A DNA stretch of 36,226 bases, taken from contig DATFUR010000010.1 of assembly GCA_035260725.1 (NCBI GenBank), positions 1-36,226 on the forward strand, written 5' to 3'. Source of the stretch: DASRFS01 sp035260725 (GTDB lineage Bacteria > Patescibacteriota > Microgenomatia > Levybacterales > UBA12049). Of this stretch, positions 13,604-21,051 are shown in pieces (within the stretch, counting starts at the first letter, position 1; the number at the start of each line of letters is the position of its first letter). The notes below the pieces were generated by a model that did no database searches, was not told the DNA's origin, and saw nothing but the letters and a program-made list of their open reading frames with translations. A program made the translations under genes and the position numbers.

Positions 13604-14944
13604 CTACAAAAGCACCCGGCTTAGGAAAAAGAAAATTCCTCCAACCACTGCGAGAAGTGCCCCCATTAAACCCATTGATACTTCGGACGTTCCGGTGGGA
13701 GCTAGCGTAGGACGGACAGTTGCCACAGGCGTAGGAGTAGAAATAACAATTGGAGTTGCAGTCGGAGTAGGTGTTGGAAATAGCGAAGCCGCAGGAGTTG
13801 GTGTAGGAGTAGGTGTTGGACTTGGAGATAGGCTTGGCGAAGCAGAGGCTGTTGCGGCTTGGGCTGTTTGAGGAGCAAAAATGGTAAATGTTTGAGTTAT
13901 AGTTCGTAAAATTCCCGAAGAGTCCCGTGCTGTTATTGTAATTTTGTGTTGTCCGGACGAGAGGGCAGTTGCAGGTTTAAAACTCCAGTTGCCATTAGCG
14001 TCTACTACGACCTGTCCTTGTATTTGTTCGTTTGATTCGATTAGTATGTTAACTTTGTCGCTCGGAACGCCTGTTCCTTTAAACAATGGTTTTTGATCGG
14101 AAAATGTTTGGTTTTGCCTAGGAGTATTTATTTGCGGGCCTGTTGATTTGCCTGAGGAAATCGTTGGAAATTGCAATTTGGCGGAAGAAGAAGCAATCTC
14201 CGATGAGCTTTGGGTAAAATCATAATTTTTGGAAATGACAATTGTAGGAACGTAATTTACATCTTTTGCAGAAATTTCAACAGACGACTGTCCTTCACCA
14301 CTTACAACTAGCATTTTTATTTTATCCCCGGGACTAAATTTAAAATAGGAAGAAAGCTCCTGATTTCTCAAGGTTTCCAAAGAAAGAGTGTAGCTTCCAT
14401 CGGAGGTAACTGGAGCTGACAAAGCTTGCGCTCCGTTAGCGGTCATGTAGACGATAGCCTCTTTTGGAGGGGTATTTTCTACTGTTACTACTTTGCCTAC
14501 AATAAATCCGCTTCCCGATTTTTCTAAAATCTTGGAACCTGTAATTACTTCGTAGGGAATTCCATTGTTAAGATAAGAATCCTGACCGCTGACTATCGAA
14601 AAATAATATTTTGTAGCTGGATCAAGATTTTCCACTTTAAAACTGTGAATTGTATGCTCCGTTGGGTTAGCTTTATCCTTCTCATCGCTTATTGTAAGAC
14701 CAAGTTTTTGATCCTTTCCGAAATTGATTGATCCTAAAATTTTGGATGCTGTTTCGTAAGATACGGTAAAAGAAGAGTCGGAGATGTTTGTTATTCTGAT
14801 GTCTTGGGGATTTGATGTTGGGCTCGCTTGCTGCACGAAAAAAGTATTTTGACCAACGAGAAGCGTGGTTATGCCTATTGCAATTGTTATTAATAAAAGT
14901 CCCAGAAGAGTCGGTATTCTCTTTTCCCAAAATTTATTTCTCAT
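13604..14944 (-). CDS. Surface protein: signal anchor, Fn3-like and Ig-like domains, Pro/Thr linker, LAPTG tail
   Basis: A 446-residue secreted protein. Residues 11-32 are an N-terminal hydrophobic segment. A fibronectin type III-like domain (about 46-135, with SDSSFTVSYETA and LDPATKYYFSIVSG) is followed by a carboxypeptidase-regulatory-like beta domain (about 145-235). A bacterial Ig-like domain (about 270-352, INTPRQNQTFSD through HKITITARDSSG) comes next, then a Ser/Pro/Thr linker with PTPTPTPTP runs. The C-terminus is PTLAPTG (412-418), a short polar stretch and a hydrophobic helix to the end. This tail is shared with the protein at 21048-22190 and looks like a sortase signal of LAxTG type, though the basic tail is minimal (one Arg). 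It is last in the pilN-pilO operon, so a pilus-associated adhesin is plausible. Confidence 0.78.
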   Translation of the reverse strand: MRNKFWEKRIPTLLGLLLITIAIGITTLLVGQNTFFVQQASPTSNPQDIRITNISDSSFTVSYETASKILGSINFGKDQKLGLTISDEKDKANPTEHTIHSFKVENLDPATKYYFSIVSGQDSYLNNGIPYEVITGSKILEKSGSGFIVGKVVTVENTPPKEAIVYMTANGAQALSAPVTSDGSYTLSLETLRNQELSSYFKFSPGDKIKMLVVSGEGQSSVEISAKDVNYVPTIVISKNYDFTQSSSEIASSSAKLQFPTISSGKSTGPQINTPRQNQTFSDQKPLFKGTGVPSDKVNILIESNEQIQGQVVVDANGNWSFKPATALSSGQHKITITARDSSGILRTITQTFTIFAPQTAQAATASASPSLSPSPTPTPTPTPAASLFPTPTPTATPIVISTPTPVATVRPTLAPTGTSEVSMGLMGALLAVVGGIFFFLSRVLL

Positions 14945-15249
14945 AATTTACCTCCACTTGGCGTAGCTGTTTTTGTTGGTGCCGGTGTTGCCGAGGGCTT
15001 TGCCGAAGAAGAAGCTACGGGTGTCTGTTGCTGTCCGGGAGCTAACTGATAAATGGGAACAATGCTGTTTCTCTTTTTCAAATCCGAAATTGTTTTTTCG
15101 TCAAAAGTGGGTGATATGGGCAGTATCTGGGTACCCAGGGTTTCCGGAATAGTAGAAGTAACGGAATTATGATAGACACTAAAACCCATATAAATCAGAA
15201 TCAAGACAAAAAACGAAACCACAATAAAAAGTAATTCTCTTTGTTTCAT
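14941..15249 (-). CDS. Small membrane-anchored protein in the pil operon
   Basis: A 102-residue protein with one N-terminal membrane helix (about 7-26), an extracytoplasmic segment with FDEKTISDLKKRNSIVPIY, and a Ser/Pro/Thr/Ala-rich tail (PVASSSAKPSATPAPTKTAT). No family is recognised. It overlaps both neighbours by four bases (ATGA), so it belongs to the operon and occupies the place of pilP in the common pilMNOP order. It has no lipobox and no clear PilP beta domain; I therefore do not call it PilP. A periplasm-facing pilus accessory protein is the best guess. Confidence 0.6.
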   Translation of the reverse strand: MKQRELLFIVVSFFVLILIYMGFSVYHNSVTSTIPETLGTQILPISPTFDEKTISDLKKRNSIVPIYQLAPGQQQTPVASSSAKPSATPAPTKTATPSGGKL

Positions 15250-15857
15250 TGACTGAAAAATGTTTTTCCTTTTAAAGTTAACTGCAAGGAATTAGATGTT
15301 CCTGTCTTTTTGGTTAAAGAAATTATGTCTATTTGTACGATTCTTTGCATGCTCGTCAGGCTAGAGAGAAAATTACTTAAATCATTATAAGATCCGTCGG
15401 CCGTTAAAGCAAAGGAGAAGGAAGAGTATTGCCGCGGATTTTGATTTGTGTTCACATCTACGGGAAAAGTTTGAAGAGTCTCAATTGTTATATTCTGGTT
15501 ACTGGCAATCGCCTGGACAAGGGCTGCAAAAATAGGAACTTCAGGGCTTTTTGGTATTGCGGCAAAAATAATTGGTAAGTCGGGTTGTAAATTTGCGTAT
15601 TTTTGTTGCAAAGCCGTCAGATTAGCTATTTTTTGTCCAAGCTTTTCGTCTATAAATTTATTATCTTCGAGTTTTTTATTGAGCTCGGCAATGGTCGAGA
15701 GAGTTGGATTTATAGCAAAAAGTCCGAAAAAAGATAGTGCGAAAAATGTCAGAATAAGAGTTGTAAATTTTTGCGTTCTTTCTCCTTTTAAATCCGGCAA
15801 AAATTGAAAATATTTAATTCTCGCTGCGTTAAATGAATCTTTGTTTAGTAATTTCAT
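15246..15857 (-). CDS. pilO: Type IV pilus assembly protein PilO-like
   Basis: A 203-residue bitopic protein: cytosolic N-terminus of about 30 residues, one membrane helix (about 30-49), a coiled coil (STIAELNKKLEDNKFIDEKL onward, about 53-92), then a ferredoxin-like domain with FAAIPKSPEVPIF, SSFSFALTADGSYNDLSNFL and RIVQIDIISL. That is the PilO plan, and YNDLSNFLSSL is a typical stretch. PilO pairs with PilN to form the inner-membrane alignment complex of type IV pili and type II secretion systems. It overlaps pilN by four bases. The order pilN-pilO supports the call; sequence similarity in this family is always weak. Confidence 0.78.
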   Translation of the reverse strand: MKLLNKDSFNAARIKYFQFLPDLKGERTQKFTTLILTFFALSFFGLFAINPTLSTIAELNKKLEDNKFIDEKLGQKIANLTALQQKYANLQPDLPIIFAAIPKSPEVPIFAALVQAIASNQNITIETLQTFPVDVNTNQNPRQYSSFSFALTADGSYNDLSNFLSSLTSMQRIVQIDIISLTKKTGTSNSLQLTLKGKTFFSQ

Positions 15858-16396
15858 GGTTGTTGTTTTAACAGCGCCGTTATACTTACGTTTATTAACG
15901 CGGAAGAAGGTCTGGTTTCTATCTTGTCTACTATAACGCTTGCAATTCTTGGATAATTTTTTAGGGAATTCACCAAGTCGGATAAAGGAGACACGGAGGC
16001 GGTATTTGCATCTATTCTTAGTCTATCTTCTTGAATAGTTATGTTATTAAAATTAACTCCAGAAGGAGTAAAAGCCAGGACATCCTTTAATATGGTTACT
16101 TTCTCTTTTCCTTTTTTGGAAAAAGTTGATGACAAAGCGAGACGATTCTGTAAATTTCTATAAGTCTCCTCATTTGTCTTTAAATAGCTTACAACTGCCT
16201 GTTCTTGCTTTATTTTTGCGTGAATGTCTATTAGTTGTCTATCCAGGGAAAATCTGTACAAAAAAGCACCCAGCGCTATTGCTTCGGTTAAAATTACAAC
16301 TACCCTTCCAACAGAAAGAGCCCAGTTTACGAATCTGTCTAAATAGCTTCCTCCGCTATTTTTGAGTAAATTTATGGCCGGGGATTTCCTCACCAT
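15854..16396 (-). CDS. pilN: Type IV pilus assembly protein PilN-like
   Basis: A 180-residue bitopic protein. The cytosolic N-terminus has PAINLLKNS (7-15), like the INLLP motif by which PilN binds PilM. One membrane helix (about 30-47) is followed by a coiled coil and a ferredoxin-like domain with VNFNNITIQEDRLRIDANT and a LVNSLKNYPRIASVIVDKIE segment typical of PilN/GspL-type folds. It heads the operon and has a strong promoter six bases upstream. PilM, PilB, PilC and pilins are not in the window and may lie elsewhere. Confidence 0.78.
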   Translation of the reverse strand: MVRKSPAINLLKNSGGSYLDRFVNWALSVGRVVVILTEAIALGAFLYRFSLDRQLIDIHAKIKQEQAVVSYLKTNEETYRNLQNRLALSSTFSKKGKEKVTILKDVLAFTPSGVNFNNITIQEDRLRIDANTASVSPLSDLVNSLKNYPRIASVIVDKIETRPSSALINVSITALLKQQP

Positions 16397-16402
16397 AAAT
16401 TT

Positions 16403-16431
16403 AGTCTAAGGATTTTTGGACTCTTTGTCAA
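16403..16431 (-). promoter_or_regulatory. Promoter of the pil operon
   Basis: Minus-strand TTGACA (16431-16426), 17-base spacer, TAGACT (16408-16403), then six bases to the ATG at 16396. A near-ideal promoter that predicts a leaderless mRNA; it lies just after the rpsT stop. Confidence 0.65.
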
Positions 16432-16444
16432 AAAATTCTGGAGG

Positions 16445-16738
16445 CTATTTGGCTTTGCTTTTCGTTTGGGACTTTGGAGTCCTTTTGACAACGGTTTTAG
16501 ACGTGTTTTTAATAAGTTTTGAGAGATTGGATTTTAATCTCGCAGCTTTGTTTTTGTGTATTAAATGTTTTTTGGCTAATTTATCTACTGCAGCTGTTGC
16601 TTTAGAAACATTTAGCGTATTTGGTGTTTTTCTAGCAAGTTTTAACAGCTTTTTTAAAAGGAGGCGCGACTTATTGTTATTTTTTTCTCTTTTTTTGTCT
16701 TGTCTTAGCTTTTTCTTCGCAGATTTTATAACTGGCAT
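16445..16738 (-). CDS. rpsT: 30S ribosomal protein bS20
   Basis: A 97-residue, very basic protein. MPVIKSAKKKLRQDKKR matches the bS20 N-terminus, and LIHKNKAARLKSNLSKL (59-75) is the conserved helix with the HKNKAARxKS signature. bS20 binds 16S rRNA early in 30S assembly. The C-terminal extension after residue 80 (KNTSKTVVKRTPKSQTKSKAK) is longer and more basic than usual. The start follows a TGCTAAAAT element by six bases, so translation is probably leaderless. It is divergent from murJ. Confidence 0.92.
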   Translation of the reverse strand: MPVIKSAKKKLRQDKKREKNNNKSRLLLKKLLKLARKTPNTLNVSKATAAVDKLAKKHLIHKNKAARLKSNLSKLIKNTSKTVVKRTPKSQTKSKAK

Positions 16739-16744
16739 GTGCGC

Positions 16745-16762
16745 ATTTTAGCATGCTATACT
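16745..16762. promoter_or_regulatory. Mirror-image extended -10 promoters for rpsT and murJ
   Basis: The palindrome TAGCATGCTA (16749-16758) supplies the TG of two opposed extended -10 boxes: TGC-TATACT (plus, box 16757-16762) and TGC-TAAAAT (minus, box 16750-16745). The rpsT ATG is six bases from its box; murJ starts 13 bases from its own. Confidence 0.55.
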
Positions 16763-16775
16763 GTAAAAGACAAAT

Positions 16776-18431
16776 ATGGGTAATATTTTCAAAAAAGGCC
16801 TCTCTATTCTTCTAAAAAAACAAAGCAATATCCTCTCGGCCGCTTTTGTTATTGCAACAACGATCATAATCTCTCAAATATTAGGCCTAATCAGACAGAG
16901 ATTGTTGGTTAGTATTTTCGGCGCTTCTGATACTTTGGGAATTTATCTTGCTTCTTCGCGTCTTCCCGATTTTTTGTTCCAAGTTATAATAGCAGGTGCT
17001 TTGTCTTCCGCTTTTATTCCGATCTTTTCCGAATATTTGGGTAAAGAGAAATACGAAGAAGCAAATAGGCTTGGATCTTCTCTTCTGTCTTTAGGACTTT
17101 TCTTATTTCTTATTTTAGGAGTAATTCTTTTTGTTTTTGCAAATCAATTTTCAATGCTTGTTGCTCCCGGATTTTCCAAAACTCAAATAGACCTTATGGC
17201 TTATCTGACAAGAATAATAATTGCCGGAGAACTTCTTTTTATAATAGGAAGTTTCTTTTCCGCAGTTTTGCAATCGTACAATCATTTTTTTATTCCGGGA
17301 ATCGCATCCGCTTTATATAACCTTGGAATAATTCTAGGAATAAAATTTCTTTCTCCCATTTTTGGAGTTGCTTCTGCCGCTTATGGGGTTGTTTTGGGAG
17401 CCTCGATTTTTGCATTGATACAGCTGCCTCTTGTTAGAAGAGTAGGCTTTTCTTTTAAACCGGTTATTTCATTTAAAGAAAGGGGAGTTATGGAAGTCTT
17501 CAAATTAATGGTTCCAAGAACGTTGTCGATTGGAGTTTTCCAGTTGGGAACACTTTTAATAGTTACTCTGATTTCTTTTTTACCCTCACCCGGACGAAGT
17601 TATGTAATTTTTGATTATGCTCAAACTCTTGCCTTTGCCCCCGTTGTTCTTTTTGGTCAGGCAATAGCACAAGCGGCATTTCCTGTTTTGGCTCGGGAAA
17701 AAGACAGACTTTCCGATTTTAAAACAACTTTTATAACAAGCTTTAATCAAATGCTTTATTTGGTTTTGCCAATCTCGGTACTTTTTTTGATTTTGAGAAT
17801 TCCCATTGTACGTCTCATTTATGGAGCTTCTCAATTTGATTGGCCAGCTACGGTTTTAACAGGAAGAACTCTGGCTTTTTTTAGTATTTCGATTTTTGCC
17901 CAGTCGCTTTCGTATCTAATTGCCCGCGGATTTTATGCCTTGCACGACACTAAAACCCCTCTTATTGTTGGAACCGTTACCACAATTTTTATGCTACTCA
18001 TGGGAGCTTTATTTATTTTTGTAAATCATATGGGAGTAGAGAGTATTGCGATTGCCTTTTCTATTGCAACAATTGCCAATATTTTTATCTCTTTTGCCTT
18101 TTTGGACAGAAAAGTTGGAGGGTTTGATAAAAGAACTCTATTTTTATCTTTAGGAAAAATTGCAACAGCCACTGCTTTTACAGGGCTAGCGTTGTATGTC
18201 CCGATAAAGCTTTTGGATCAATTGGTTTTTGATACCACAAAAACTATAAATTTATTATTTTTAACAGGCATTGCGTCTTTCGCCGGTTTGTCGTTGTACC
18301 TTTTTCTTACATGGCTTTTTAATGTAAAAGAAGCTACGATTTTTCTGTTTCTTTTTAGGAAAGTAGGAGATTGGAGGCAAGTTCTTGGCAAATCAGAAGA
18401 GGCAATAGACGGAACGCGCCTAAATCCATGA
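16776..18431 (+). CDS. murJ: Lipid II flippase MurJ
   Basis: A 551-residue MATE-like (MOP superfamily) membrane protein with about 14 helices. The opening (SNILSAAFVIATTIIISQIL, then GLIRQRLLVSIFGAS) and the SSRLPDFLFQVIIAGALSSAFIPIF segment are diagnostic for MurJ/MviN, including the Arg of the central cavity. MurJ flips lipid II to the outer face for peptidoglycan synthesis. It is followed 12 bases later by ddl, another peptidoglycan gene. No unusual deletions are visible; the C-terminus is a short charged tail. Confidence 0.93.
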   Translation: MGNIFKKGLSILLKKQSNILSAAFVIATTIIISQILGLIRQRLLVSIFGASDTLGIYLASSRLPDFLFQVIIAGALSSAFIPIFSEYLGKEKYEEANRLGSSLLSLGLFLFLILGVILFVFANQFSMLVAPGFSKTQIDLMAYLTRIIIAGELLFIIGSFFSAVLQSYNHFFIPGIASALYNLGIILGIKFLSPIFGVASAAYGVVLGASIFALIQLPLVRRVGFSFKPVISFKERGVMEVFKLMVPRTLSIGVFQLGTLLIVTLISFLPSPGRSYVIFDYAQTLAFAPVVLFGQAIAQAAFPVLAREKDRLSDFKTTFITSFNQMLYLVLPISVLFLILRIPIVRLIYGASQFDWPATVLTGRTLAFFSISIFAQSLSYLIARGFYALHDTKTPLIVGTVTTIFMLLMGALFIFVNHMGVESIAIAFSIATIANIFISFAFLDRKVGGFDKRTLFLSLGKIATATAFTGLALYVPIKLLDQLVFDTTKTINLLFLTGIASFAGLSLYLFLTWLFNVKEATIFLFLFRKVGDWRQVLGKSEEAIDGTRLNP

Positions 18432-18443
18432 TAGAATACATGA

Positions 18444-19340
18444 ATGAAAATATTGGTTTTGGGTGGAGGAAATTCTCCGGAGAAAGAAGTTTCACTTAGA
18501 TCCGCAAATAATGTTCAGACAGCATTAATAAAAGTAGGCTTCGAGGTTATTTTTTATGATCCAGAAAGTGGAGCTGATGAACTTCTAAACTTGGCAAGAT
18601 CCTGCGATTTAGTTTTTCCAATTCTTCACGGGGTAGGAGGAGAAGATGGAACACTGCAAAAAATCTTTGAAGAGAAAGATATTAAATTTTTGGGGAGTAA
18701 ATCAGAAGTTTGTGAAAATACTTTAGACAAGTCAAAATTCTACGAAATTTGTCGAGAGAATAATATAAAGATTCCAAAAACAGAAGTTGTCGATAAAAGT
18801 TCATTTATAAATTCTCATATTTCAAAAGAATCTTTTGTCTTGAAACCGATAAATGGAGGTTCGGCTATTGACACTTTTATCCAAAGAACACTTCTTCCCG
18901 ACTTTTCAATATTCAATAAATTATTCGAGAAGTATGGAAATATGATTTTGCAGGAGCTGATTGCAGGGATTGAAGTAACAGATGGAATATTAGGTGACAA
19001 AGTTTTGCCTATTGTTGAGATTATTCCGCCTCTTGGAGAAGAGTTTGATTTTGAAAACAGATATAATGGTAAGTCTAAAGAGTTTTGCCCCCCGAAAAAT
19101 ATAGATGGTAGGGTTCAAAATAAAATTCAAACGATAGCGTTAAAAGTTCACAAAGCATTGGGAGCAAGGCATTTATCTAGAGTAGATATGGTTGTTGGAA
19201 GCGATGGAATTTACGTGCTCGAATTAAATTCGATTCCGGGCTTAACTAAAATGTCATTATTTCCAAAGGAAGCAGAAGCAACGGGATTATCGATGGAAGA
19301 TTTGGTAAAAGAATTTGTGAGGTTGACTCAAAATGGATAA
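18444..19340 (+). CDS. ddl: D-alanine--D-alanine ligase
   Basis: A 298-residue ATP-grasp ligase joining two D-Ala for peptidoglycan. VLGGGNSPEKEVSLRS (5-20) has the conserved Glu15, PILHGVGGEDGTLQ (59-72) the next motif, FVLKPINGGSAI the ATP-binding loop, and LELNSIPGLTKMSLFP the Mg2+/product region. The ATP loop GGSAID differs from the common GSSVG and GIEVTDGILGD replaces GREFTVGVLG, so specificity may not be exactly D-Ala-D-Ala. A TAGAAT box five bases before the ATG suggests an extra internal promoter after murJ. Its end overlaps lepA by eight bases. Confidence 0.9.
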   Translation: MKILVLGGGNSPEKEVSLRSANNVQTALIKVGFEVIFYDPESGADELLNLARSCDLVFPILHGVGGEDGTLQKIFEEKDIKFLGSKSEVCENTLDKSKFYEICRENNIKIPKTEVVDKSSFINSHISKESFVLKPINGGSAIDTFIQRTLLPDFSIFNKLFEKYGNMILQELIAGIEVTDGILGDKVLPIVEIIPPLGEEFDFENRYNGKSKEFCPPKNIDGRVQNKIQTIALKVHKALGARHLSRVDMVVGSDGIYVLELNSIPGLTKMSLFPKEAEATGLSMEDLVKEFVRLTQNG

Positions 19341-21051
19341 AATTAGAAACTTTGCGATTGTTGCGCATATTGATCACGGAAAATCAACGCTTGCGGATAG
19401 GCTTTTGGAATTAACGAAAACTGTTCAAGCTTCTCAAATGAAAGAGCAGTTTCTCGACCAAAATCCAATTTCTAGAGAGCGGGGAATTACAATAAAACTT
19501 GCTCCTGTTCGCATGAACTACATTCTTAATTCTGAATTATACATTCTTAATTTAATAGATACCCCCGGCCATATTGATTTTTCTTACGAAGTATCCCGAA
19601 CGCTTGCTTGCTGTGAGGGAGTAGTGCTTTTGGTCGATGCGACTCAAGGAGTTCAAGCACAAACGGTCGCTCATTTTCAAACCGCTAGGGAGCAAAATTT
19701 AGCAATAATTCCCGTTATTAATAAAATAGATATGGATATTGCAAAAGTTGAGGAAACTGAAAATCAAATGGTTGAGCTGTTCGGATTTAATAGAGAAGAG
19801 ATTTTAAAAATTTCCGCCAAAACTGGTCAGGGAGTAAAAGAATTATTAGACCGGGTGATTTTAAAAATTCCCGCTCCAAAAAGTTCAATGGAAAATATTT
19901 TTAGAGCGTTGGTGTTTGATGCCGTTTATGATGACCATAGAGGAGTTGTCGCTTTTGTCAGAGTTTTTGATGGAAAAGTAAAAAGACAAGAGAGAATACA
20001 ATTTTTCCAAAGTGATGGACGGCCGATTGTTTCGGAAGTGGGTTATTTTTCTCCAAATCTAATACCAAAGGAGGATTTAACGACAGGTGAGATAGGTTAT
20101 GTTGTAACGGGCGTTAAAGACATAAGATTGGTTAGGGTTGGAGACACTATTACCACTCAAGGTTCAAAAACCACACCCTTACCGGGTTATAAAAATCCGG
20201 TCCCCATGGTATTTTTTGGAGTTTATCCTAAATCATCAAGTGATTTTGGAAGGCTGAAAGAGGCTTTAAATAAGCTTTCTTTAAATGATGCATCTTTGAC
20301 AATTGATTCGGAGTACTCATCTTTTCTGGGATCGGGTTTTAGAGTAGGATTTTTGGGTTTACTCCACGCGGAGATTGTAAAGGAAAGAATAAAGCAAGAA
20401 TCGGGAATTGATCCGCTTTTAACTCGTCCTCAAGTTCTCTACAAAAAAGAGGGAGACAAAACCTTGGAGCCGTATATGAAACTTACAATCTATGCACCGA
20501 AAGATTATGTCGGGCCGCTAATGAATATATGTGAGAAAAAAAGAGGAAATCTAATAAATATAATTTATCAAGACAGAAACGCAATTTTATATTACGACAT
20601 GCCGTATAGTTGTTTACTCGCTAATTTGACGTCGGATATAAAAAGTATCTCATCAGGATTTGCCAGCATAGACTACGAAATAACAGGATATAAAGAGGCA
20701 GATTTGGTCAATTTGGAAATTTTTGTTAATGACATATCTATAGATGTTTTGTCAGAAACAGTTTATAAAGACGAAGCAAACGCCGTTGCCCGCGACAAGA
20801 CGGAAAAATTAAAAGAACTTTTACCAAGACAGCAATATAGGCAAATTATCCAGGCAAAAGTAACGGGTAAGATATTGGCCCGTACGGAAATTTCACCATT
20901 TAGAAAAGATGTTTTGGCAAAAATGTCTGGAGGAGACCGAACAAGAAAAGATAAACTTTTAAAAAAACAAAAAAAGGGAAAAGAAAGAATGCAGTCCCAG
21001 GCAAAAATTGATATTCCTCAAAAGGCGCTTTTTGATCTCCTGGAGAGTTAG
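19333..21051 (+). CDS. lepA: Elongation factor 4 (LepA), translational GTPase
   Basis: A 572-residue EF-4. P-loop AHIDHGKST (11-19), switch I region RERGITIK (48-55), DTPGH (76-80), then NKID and the C-terminal DNA/RNA-facing domain with a Lys-rich end (LLKKQKKGKERMQSQAKIDI, then PQKALFDLLE). LepA helps ribosome assembly and translation under stress. The LDQNPISRERG stretch replaces the usual LDSMDLERERG. A 21-base near-duplication at 19519-19552 encodes YILN twice in the loop before strand 3, without changing the expected loop length. It is last in the murJ-ddl-lepA operon and converges with the PKD protein gene, overlapping it by four bases. Confidence 0.95.
   Translation: MDKIRNFAIVAHIDHGKSTLADRLLELTKTVQASQMKEQFLDQNPISRERGITIKLAPVRMNYILNSELYILNLIDTPGHIDFSYEVSRTLACCEGVVLLVDATQGVQAQTVAHFQTAREQNLAIIPVINKIDMDIAKVEETENQMVELFGFNREEILKISAKTGQGVKELLDRVILKIPAPKSSMENIFRALVFDAVYDDHRGVVAFVRVFDGKVKRQERIQFFQSDGRPIVSEVGYFSPNLIPKEDLTTGEIGYVVTGVKDIRLVRVGDTITTQGSKTTPLPGYKNPVPMVFFGVYPKSSSDFGRLKEALNKLSLNDASLTIDSEYSSFLGSGFRVGFLGLLHAEIVKERIKQESGIDPLLTRPQVLYKKEGDKTLEPYMKLTIYAPKDYVGPLMNICEKKRGNLINIIYQDRNAILYYDMPYSCLLANLTSDIKSISSGFASIDYEITGYKEADLVNLEIFVNDISIDVLSETVYKDEANAVARDKTEKLKELLPRQQYRQIIQAKVTGKILARTEISPFRKDVLAKMSGGDRTRKDKLLKKQKKGKERMQSQAKIDIPQKALFDLLES

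Noticed and set aside
13700..13850. Microsatellite-like or CRISPR-like DNA repeat
   Set aside because: The repeats are 6-12 bases, irregular and in frame with a Pro/Thr/Ser linker; there are no direct repeats with spacers.
13593..13871. Plus-strand frame rich in Val/Gly repeats
   Set aside because: It is the antisense of the Pro/Thr-rich linker of the surface protein on the minus strand; the repeats come from PTPTP codons and there is no start signal.
14941..15249. PilP assignment for the 102-residue protein
   Set aside because: Position in the operon fits, but there is no lipobox or PilP beta domain and the tail is low-complexity Pro/Ser/Thr.
16416..16751. Plus-strand hydrophobic frame opposite rpsT
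   Set aside because: Antisense of Lys-rich codons produces Phe/Leu runs; bS20 is clearly the real gene.
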